Part shown: one piece after another, positions 16,976-21,843 of the stretch
Numbering within the stretch: position 1 is the first letter of the stretch
Layout of the letters: each line of letters starts with the position of its first letter
Program-made: the position numbers and the translations under genes
Notes under the pieces: model-generated
Database searches by the model: none
What the model was told of the DNA's origin: nothing
What the model saw: the letters and a program-made list of their open reading frames with translations, nothing else
Assembly: GCA_040376605.1 (NCBI GenBank)
Contig: JBEIQI010000019.1
Coordinates: 1 to 21,843 of the forward strand
DNA length: 21,843 nt
Origin: JANWKQ01 sp040376605
GTDB taxonomy: Bacteria; Bacteroidota; Bacteroidia; CAIKAF01
Direction: 5' to 3'

Positions 16976-18772
16976 ATGAAAACATTAAAATTAAAGTTCA
17001 CAACCGGCGCCATGTTAATCCTCCTACTGTTTGGTTTTGGAATCAAACAGGGCTACTCTCAATTCCTTGGTCTATCTTCCTATCTGTATAATGACAGTAT
17101 TGCGGGTGCTAATCACTGTTTAAATGATACAGTTGAAGGCAGTATTTATTGGTACCAGGCGGGCACCTATACTCCAGGCGACTTTGTTGATTTTAATGTT
17201 GAATGGGGCGACGGAGCAAACAGTAGCTTTCCTAATACACCCATCATTATTGGAGCTGGATATGGTTATATCGACCCCGTAATAAATTTCTCCCATTTAT
17301 ATACTGTTGCGGGAAATTACACCATCATCGTTACTTCAGCAGATAATCATAGTAATACCGACGCAGATACCTTTCATTTAAATGTGAATAATCTTTGCGG
17401 CAATATTTACACTACAGTGTATCTCGACAATGGCGATGCAGTTTATGGCGTTGGGGATATTTTAATGCCCGGAGTTGATTTGCAACTTACCTCTGCGGGG
17501 CCCTCATATTATGGGAACACGGGAGCATACGGATTTTCTACCATAAGCAATATTGATATCAACCAACCTTCTTATACGCTTGAAGTATCTCCGTCTTGGC
17601 TTACCTCAACAGGCATGACATTAATTAATCCTGTTGGTGGAAGTTACAATGTAACAGGAGTAAATGCAACTCCACAAAACTTCATGTTTCTGCTTGATTG
17701 CGGTGTTGCCACTTACTATGATGCATCCATCTATGGATATGGCTGGGGATTTAGAGCAGGGATGAGTACCGGTTATGCTACTCTTTATATCAACAATTCA
17801 TCATGCAATGGTGGAGCTGCCGCTACTGATATTTCATTGGATTTTGATCCGATGTTAACGGTATTTTCATCTTCATTAGCCGGGGCAACTATTAGTGCGG
17901 GAAATATTTCGTGGACCGGAGCTAGCATCCCATTTGGACCATCCAGCATTCAAGTATTTTTTACTGTACCTGGAGGAACACCAGCTCTTACTCCATTAGA
18001 TTTTGAAGCGAACATTAGTTCGACCTCTGCCACCAATGTAAATCCTAGCAATAACATCAGCATCTTTCATTCGGAAGTAAGAAACTCATGGGATCCAAAT
18101 GATAAATCCACCAATTTAGAGCAGGCTATAGATGTAAATGCGCAGGAAGAGATTGTGTATACCATTCGTTTTCAAAATATGGGAAATGACGATGCATTTA
18201 ATATTCATATAAAGGATACCATCAGCAGTTTATTGGATTTATCTACCTTAAAAGTTATCTCTCAAAGTCATGCAGGTAGTTATAGTGTAGATGCAACCAC
18301 CAGAGAAGTGATCTTTAACTTCCCCAACATTTACCTGGTGCCACAAAGCATGAGTGAATCTTTAAGTCAGGGATATATCATGTATGCTATAAAAGAAAAC
18401 GCAGGACTTGGTTTAAACTCCGAAATTGAGAATACAGCACATATATTCTTTGATGAAAATGCAGCAGTAGTTACTAACACCACCTCAAACGTGAATGTAA
18501 TGAATCCTGCAGGTATTGAAACTTCAAACCCATTAAATTCGATGGTGGTTTATCCTACACCGGCAGACCATCTTGTTTATATTAGTGGCGTTGATGTAGA
18601 AGATATCATCACTATTAAAATATATGATCTACATGGAAAAATTCAGCAGGTGTTGAATGCCGGCAACATCAATTCAACGATTGATGTTACAACATTCGCC
18701 AATGGAATTTATTTGATGGAAATTCAAACCAACGATCATAGCGTTACTAGAAAAATTTGTATCCAACATTAA
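16976..18772 (+). CDS. T9SS cargo with PKD-like and DUF7619 domains
   Basis: A 598-residue secreted protein. The signal peptide spans about 1-29 (hydrophobic 12-22, ending GYSQ). A PKD-like domain at about 55-137 shows WGDG (77-80) and HLYTVAGNYTI (107-117). A beta-rich section with a SpaA/CNA-B-like stretch follows (about 140-235), then a section resembling DUF11-type repeats. The domain beginning SWDPNDKS (371) and continuing EIVYTIRFQNMGNDDAFNI (about 382-400) is typical of DUF7619, which runs to about 505. The T9SS type A domain is at about 525-598 (YPTPADHLVY, FANGIYLMEI), ending KICIQH instead of the more common KKIIKN. It is probably a large cell-surface or secreted adhesin-like protein; no catalytic site is seen. 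Confidence 0.85.
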   Translation: MKTLKLKFTTGAMLILLLFGFGIKQGYSQFLGLSSYLYNDSIAGANHCLNDTVEGSIYWYQAGTYTPGDFVDFNVEWGDGANSSFPNTPIIIGAGYGYIDPVINFSHLYTVAGNYTIIVTSADNHSNTDADTFHLNVNNLCGNIYTTVYLDNGDAVYGVGDILMPGVDLQLTSAGPSYYGNTGAYGFSTISNIDINQPSYTLEVSPSWLTSTGMTLINPVGGSYNVTGVNATPQNFMFLLDCGVATYYDASIYGYGWGFRAGMSTGYATLYINNSSCNGGAAATDISLDFDPMLTVFSSSLAGATISAGNISWTGASIPFGPSSIQVFFTVPGGTPALTPLDFEANISSTSATNVNPSNNISIFHSEVRNSWDPNDKSTNLEQAIDVNAQEEIVYTIRFQNMGNDDAFNIHIKDTISSLLDLSTLKVISQSHAGSYSVDATTREVIFNFPNIYLVPQSMSESLSQGYIMYAIKENAGLGLNSEIENTAHIFFDENAAVVTNTTSNVNVMNPAGIETSNPLNSMVVYPTPADHLVYISGVDVEDIITIKIYDLHGKIQQVLNAGNINSTIDVTTFANGIYLMEIQTNDHSVTRKICIQH

Positions 18773-18785
18773 AAATCAATCACTA

Positions 18786-18823
18786 AATTTACGAAGAACC
18801 ATTCCGGTGGTTCTTCGTAAATT
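18786..18823. terminator. Long perfect hairpin between two T9SS cargo genes
   Basis: AATTTACGAAGAACCA and its exact complement TGGTTCTTCGTAAATT form a 16-pair stem around the six-base loop TTCCGG. The hairpin starts 13 bases after the stop at 18772 and ends 18 bases before the ATG at 18842. No T run follows, so it is not a textbook terminator; it may be an imperfect terminator, an mRNA-processing or stabilising hairpin, or a protein-binding palindrome. No promoter motif separates it from the next gene. Confidence 0.8.
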
Positions 18824-18841
18824 ATTTAAATAACTATTTAT

Positions 18842-19552
18842 ATGCTAAGAAAATATCTATTTATTATTATTGGTTTACTGGGGCTATTTACTTCCAAAGT
18901 TTATTCGCAGGCAACAACCACTTTATCGATCGATTCTATTAGCATTCTTTCGCCTGTTATTATGGGTGGAATAACCAATTTCGGAGTGCAGGTAAGGGTT
19001 AATAATTTGTTTGCAGGAGATACCATAACCGGTGATATCTTTTATTATTACCTCACCGACTCCATGATTTCTGCAGGAATTCCCCCAAGAATTTTTGAAC
19101 AAGACACCAGTGAATTTGTTAGCGATCCATTTTGGGATACTGTGCATGTTGACATTCAACCTAATGAAATAAGAACAGGTGCCACCGGCCCTCTAAATCT
19201 TATCGTTATTTGGCCCGCTATGATACATCCTGCCATCGCCGACACTGACAGCGTTAGTATTTACATTACGGTTGAAGGATTTTTAGGTTTAGAAACAGCC
19301 TATCCCCCAAATAATGAGCATATCATTTACCCATCCCCTGCACAACATTATCTATTTATTAAACCGGATGACATGAATTTAATCGCAGAAATACAATTGT
19401 TGAATTTGCAAGGACAAATGGTGGACAGAATGCATCAGGATGTTATTTCGAGTGGATGGATAAATATTGATGGATTAAAAACCGGCGCTTATATGGCCGT
19501 TATCTATTATAAAAACGGAAATGTTGTGTACAAGAAGTTTTTAAAGGAATAG
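18842..19552 (+). CDS. Small T9SS type A sorting-domain protein
   Basis: A 236-residue secreted protein with a signal peptide (about 1-23, ending VYSQ). The mature part (24-150) is predicted to be a single beta-sandwich domain with a CARDB-like or Ig-like look (NFGVQVRVNNLFAGDTITGDI, then NLIVIWPA). The C-terminal T9SS type A domain (about 160-236) has IYPSPAQHYLFI in place of the usual YPNP, and LKTGAYMAVIYY, ending KKFLKE. It carries no cysteine. It follows the PKD/DUF7619 cargo gene by 69 bases, separated only by a long hairpin, and no own promoter is visible, so it may be co-transcribed as a downstream partner. Its end is 28 bases from the convergent end of the ABC transporter gene, without a visible terminator. 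Confidence 0.8.
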   Translation: MLRKYLFIIIGLLGLFTSKVYSQATTTLSIDSISILSPVIMGGITNFGVQVRVNNLFAGDTITGDIFYYYLTDSMISAGIPPRIFEQDTSEFVSDPFWDTVHVDIQPNEIRTGATGPLNLIVIWPAMIHPAIADTDSVSIYITVEGFLGLETAYPPNNEHIIYPSPAQHYLFIKPDDMNLIAEIQLLNLQGQMVDRMHQDVISSGWINIDGLKTGAYMAVIYYKNGNVVYKKFLKE

Positions 19553-19580
19553 TTACCTGGGTTGGGATGCTATAAATTTC

Positions 19581-21407
19581 TCATATACCAAATTGCAATT
19601 CGCTTAAATGGCGATAAATTCCATGCTCGTTTTTTACCAGCTCCTGATGGGTTCCCATCTCAATGATTTCTCCTTTTTGAAGTACCACAATTTTATCGGC
19701 ATTTTTTATGGTAGATAAACGATGTGCAATTACAATGGAGGTTCTACCTACCATTAATTTATCTAAAGCTTCCTGCACCACTCTTTCGCTTTCACTATCT
19801 AAACTACTGGTGGCTTCATCTAAAATAAGTACCGAAGGATTTTTTAATACGGCCCTGGCGATTGCAATTCGTTGACGCTGCCCTCCCGATAATTGAATCC
19901 CCCTATCCCCTACGATGGTATCCAATCCTTCGGGAAATTCTAAAATAAATTGATAGGCATTTGCCTGACGAGCTGCCTCTAAAATTTCTTCTTCCGTTGC
20001 ATTCGGTTTACCGTATAAAATATTTTCTCTGATGGTTCCACCAAACAACAAAACATCTTGCGGCACTATGGCCATTTGATCACGTAATTCGGTTAATGCA
20101 TAGGAGGTAGATAATTTCCCATCGATTAAATATTCGCCGCTATCCGGTTCATAAAAACGAAGTGCTAAAGATGCCAAGGTAGATTTACCGCTACCACTGC
20201 TTCCCACAACGGCGATGGTTTCACCGGCCTTTGCACTAAACGTTACATTGCGAAGTACCTGAATATCCTTACGACTAGGATAGGTAAACTGTATATTTTT
20301 AAATTCAATATCACCCTTTAATCTGGAACTTTGCTGATTGGTTTTATATTGAAGATCGAGTTTTTCCTGTTCTTCATCGATGATTTCGAAAACCCGATCC
20401 GTAGCTCCCAACGCCCTTTGTATGGATGCCAATTGTTCCGGCAATCCGCCTAAAGAACCTGCCACAAATAACGACAACATCATAAACTGACCAAATTCGG
20501 TAGCCGTAATTTTATTATCTAATTTTAATTGTAGCATTTGATAAAGAATAAAAAATATGGATCCAAAAACACAGGTTACAATAAAGGCAAAAAAACCTCC
20601 CCGCATCACTCCATATTTAATTCCGAATTTTTTTATATCGTTAGTGATCTTATCGTATCTACTGATTTCGAAATTTTCGTTGACAAAGGATTTTACACTG
20701 GCAATACCCGTTAATGCCTCCAATACAATTACATTGGATTCGGATATTTTTGTTTGATAGTTCTTAGAGTACTTTCTTATTTTACGACCATAAAACATAG
20801 TTACCAAGGCAATGGGTGGAATGACTATTAAAAACCATTGGGCAATATCCCAGGAGGTTAAGGTTATGAGGATGATGAGCCCTCCCACTCCAACAATGGT
20901 TTGCCTAACCACTTCGGCAATATTAACGGTAAACGCTTCAGAGATTACATTGATATCATTGGATACACGACTGCTTAAATCCGCCACTTTATTCTTAGAA
21001 TAAAAACTCATGGGCATTTGCACCAATTTACTAAAGAGATCTACCCGAAGTCCTTTGAGTATTTTTTCGGTGATGCGTGAAAACATGTAAACTCTGCCAA
21101 AGGAAAAAAATCCTTGGGTAAGCAATAATATCAATAAGGTTAATCCGGCATTGGTAATTTCAATACGTAATTGCTGAACCGGGGTTTGGGTTTCTCCAAA
21201 AAATCCAAACATTTTTCCGGCAACCACAGGAAATAATAAACCCACTCCGGCAGTTCCCAAAAGAAAAATAATACCTGCTACAAACAACCATTTATTATCG
21301 GTTACATACTTAAATAACCTAAACGATTTTTTGAAATTCTTGATTGAAAATTTTGCCTTTGGCAAATCATCATTCGTTTGGTTATTACGTCTCCCTCTGC
21401 TTGCCAT
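19581..21407 (-). CDS. ABC exporter, fused permease and ATPase (MsbA/ABCB-like)
   Basis: A 608-residue half-transporter that probably works as a homodimer in the inner membrane to export a lipid, drug or peptide. The transmembrane domain covers about 40-325, with six predicted helices (about 41-62, 86-106, 165-185, 188-206, 271-290 and 303-322) and coupling-helix-like segments. The nucleotide-binding domain (about 365-605) is complete: Walker A GSSGSGKST (402-410), Q-loop Q450, signature LSGGQ (506-510), Walker B VLILDE (526-531) and the H-loop histidine (H562). Nothing in the sequence settles the substrate; lipid-flippase activity as for MsbA is the family default, not a demonstrated role. 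An N-terminal basic and polar tail (about 1-25) precedes the membrane part. A -7-like element (21425-21432) lies just upstream. Confidence 0.92.
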   Translation of the reverse strand: MASRGRRNNQTNDDLPKAKFSIKNFKKSFRLFKYVTDNKWLFVAGIIFLLGTAGVGLLFPVVAGKMFGFFGETQTPVQQLRIEITNAGLTLLILLLTQGFFSFGRVYMFSRITEKILKGLRVDLFSKLVQMPMSFYSKNKVADLSSRVSNDINVISEAFTVNIAEVVRQTIVGVGGLIILITLTSWDIAQWFLIVIPPIALVTMFYGRKIRKYSKNYQTKISESNVIVLEALTGIASVKSFVNENFEISRYDKITNDIKKFGIKYGVMRGGFFAFIVTCVFGSIFFILYQMLQLKLDNKITATEFGQFMMLSLFVAGSLGGLPEQLASIQRALGATDRVFEIIDEEQEKLDLQYKTNQQSSRLKGDIEFKNIQFTYPSRKDIQVLRNVTFSAKAGETIAVVGSSGSGKSTLASLALRFYEPDSGEYLIDGKLSTSYALTELRDQMAIVPQDVLLFGGTIRENILYGKPNATEEEILEAARQANAYQFILEFPEGLDTIVGDRGIQLSGGQRQRIAIARAVLKNPSVLILDEATSSLDSESERVVQEALDKLMVGRTSIVIAHRLSTIKNADKIVVLQKGEIIEMGTHQELVKNEHGIYRHLSELQFGI

Positions 21408-21424
21408 TATTTTATATTGAAGGG

Positions 21425-21432
21425 CAAATTTA
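21425..21432 (-). promoter_or_regulatory. Promoter -7 element of the ABC exporter gene
   Basis: On the minus strand TAAATTTG matches TAnnTTTG. It ends 17 bases before the ATG at 21407, so the leader would be only about 10 bases. No TTTG box is visible upstream at normal spacing, so this is a moderate call. Confidence 0.45.
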
Positions 21433-21473
21433 ATAAGAACCCAGATGCATGGGCTCCTGAAAAGATTTTTTAA

Positions 21474-21655
21474 GGGTTTAACGGCCAGGCCGTGAAGCGA
21501 TACCCCGCAGGAACCGGTAGCTAGGGGCAGTTAACAGGTGGCAGCGACCGGCAGGAAGCTCGCCTGCCTGATTTACTGCCCATTGGTGGCGGAACAAGGC
21601 GTAAAGCGGAAGGGCCGAGGGCCGCCAAGCCTGTAAGATGGGTCTGTTGGGATGC
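21474..21655. ncRNA. GC-rich, hairpin-rich non-coding element, candidate structured RNA
   Basis: In an AT-rich window, 21481-21660 has 110 G or C in 180 bases (61 percent). It contains no long open frame. Several helices can be drawn: ACGGC/GCCGT (21481-21485 with 21489-21493); GGGCAGT/ACTGCCC (21525-21531 with 21575-21581), enclosing GGCAGG/CCTGCC (21550-21555 with 21563-21568); and TGGCGG/CCGCCA (21587-21592 with 21622-21627). The first helix has an exact five-pair stem. I compared it from memory with RNase P RNA, tmRNA, SRP RNA and common riboswitches and found none of their conserved cores. I cannot decide the strand, and no perfect TAnnTTTG lies directly before it on either strand. It may be a chromosomal RNA gene or a small transferred repeat. 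Confidence 0.45.
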
Positions 21656-21700
21656 TAAAAGCCTTGATAATTAATAGATTCAAGAAAAAATGCATTTGTT

Positions 21701-21731
21701 TTTGTATTTACGGCTAAAAAGCCTACTTTTG
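21701..21731 (+). promoter_or_regulatory. Strong promoter of rpmH
   Basis: TTTG at 21701-21704, a 19-base spacer and TACTTTTG at 21724-21731. Both boxes match the Bacteroidota consensus at the standard distance. The predicted transcription start is near 21738, about 23 bases before the ATG. Confidence 0.8.
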
Positions 21732-21760
21732 CCTTCCGTTTACTGAAAAACATATTAGTT

Positions 21761-21843
21761 ATGAGTACTAAAAGAACATTTCAACCGTCAATCCGCAAAA
21801 GAAGAAACAAACATGGTTTCCGCAAGCGTATGGAATCTGCTAA
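21761..21843 (+). CDS. rpmH: 50S ribosomal protein L34, N-terminal part, cut by window end
   Basis: The ATG at 21761 opens a frame that reads MSTKRTFQPSIRKRRNKHG and then FRKRMESA before the window ends after two further bases (AA, first two of an expected Asn codon). This is the highly conserved start of L34, a very basic large-subunit protein; bacterial L34 is about 45-53 residues, so roughly half is present. The N-terminal MST extension before KRTFQPS is slightly longer than in E. coli. It has its own strong promoter (21701-21731), divergent from the ABC exporter gene, with the GC-rich element between them. There is no dnaA gene or DnaA-box cluster nearby, so this is not the classical rpmH-dnaA origin arrangement. 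Confidence 0.95.
   Translation, partial: MSTKRTFQPSIRKRRNKHGFRKRMESA

Noticed and set aside
19561..19572. GTTGGGATGCTA shared with 21646-21657, considered as ends of a mobile element around the ABC exporter
   Set aside because: A 12-base match is expected several times by chance in a window of this size; no inverted ends or transposase accompany it.
21474..21655. Integron attC site (GTTTAAC at 21476 and GTTGGGA near 21646 looked like end boxes)
   Set aside because: The right box lacks the final pyrimidine, the two boxes are not complementary, the distance is larger than in known attC sites and there is no integrase or cassette array.
21474..21655. RNase P RNA, tmRNA or SRP RNA gene
   Set aside because: The universally conserved cores (GAGGAAAGUC and ACAGAA of RNase P, the tRNA-like end of tmRNA, the GGAA/AGCAG loop of SRP RNA) are not present on either strand as far as I can read.
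21408..21760. Chromosomal replication origin next to rpmH
   Set aside because: There are no DnaA boxes (TTATCCACA) or AT-rich repeat clusters, and no dnaA gene is adjacent.

Overview
The window looks like a chromosomal segment of a member of the phylum Bacteroidota (Flavobacteriia, Chitinophagia or a close relative). It is AT-rich. Its upstream regions carry the Bacteroidota-type promoter motif TAnnTTTG and mostly lack Shine-Dalgarno sequences. Six genes encode proteins with a Sec signal peptide (in one case frameshifted) and a C-terminal type IX secretion system (T9SS) type A sorting domain, a system found only in this phylum. No plasmid, phage, insertion sequence or CRISPR array is visible.

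Layout. 1-402 holds no recognisable gene. 403-1474 carries two small co-directional genes of unknown function, a soluble protein and a multi-pass membrane protein. They end at a bidirectional hairpin terminator (1530-1562) shared with the convergent housekeeping operon rimP-nusA-infB (6157 down to 1580, minus strand). This operon has a good promoter at 6214-6245 and, between promoter and rimP start, a terminator-like hairpin that may be an attenuator. Next on the minus strand (9635 down to 6425) is an envelope operon: a TlpA-like thioredoxin, a DUF6029-type outer-membrane barrel and an Omp28-type lipoprotein with a CGNC motif. Divergent from it, 9895-12545 encodes two T9SS cargo proteins, the second with an Omp28-like CGPC domain. 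Further T9SS cargo genes follow: a protein with two Asp-box motifs (12656-14212), a choice-of-anchor L protein (14380-15372) whose signal peptide lies in another frame, a PKD/DUF7619 protein (16976-18772) and a small cargo protein (18842-19552). A minus-strand helical-repeat protein (15390-16832) interrupts the series. An MsbA-like ABC exporter (21407 down to 19581) is followed by a GC-rich, hairpin-rich, non-coding stretch (about 21474-21655), then a strong promoter and the truncated start of rpmH (ribosomal protein L34).

How it fits together. The left part supplies translation and transcription factors (RimP, NusA, IF2). The centre and right are envelope and secretion biology: exported thiol-disulfide proteins, an outer-membrane barrel, a lipoprotein and surface or secreted T9SS cargo. 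The T9SS machinery itself is not in the window. The points most worth a second look are the GC-rich candidate structured RNA before rpmH, the leader hairpin of the rimP operon, the frameshift that detaches a T9SS cargo from its signal peptide, and the cluster of three exported CxxC proteins around one divergent promoter region.
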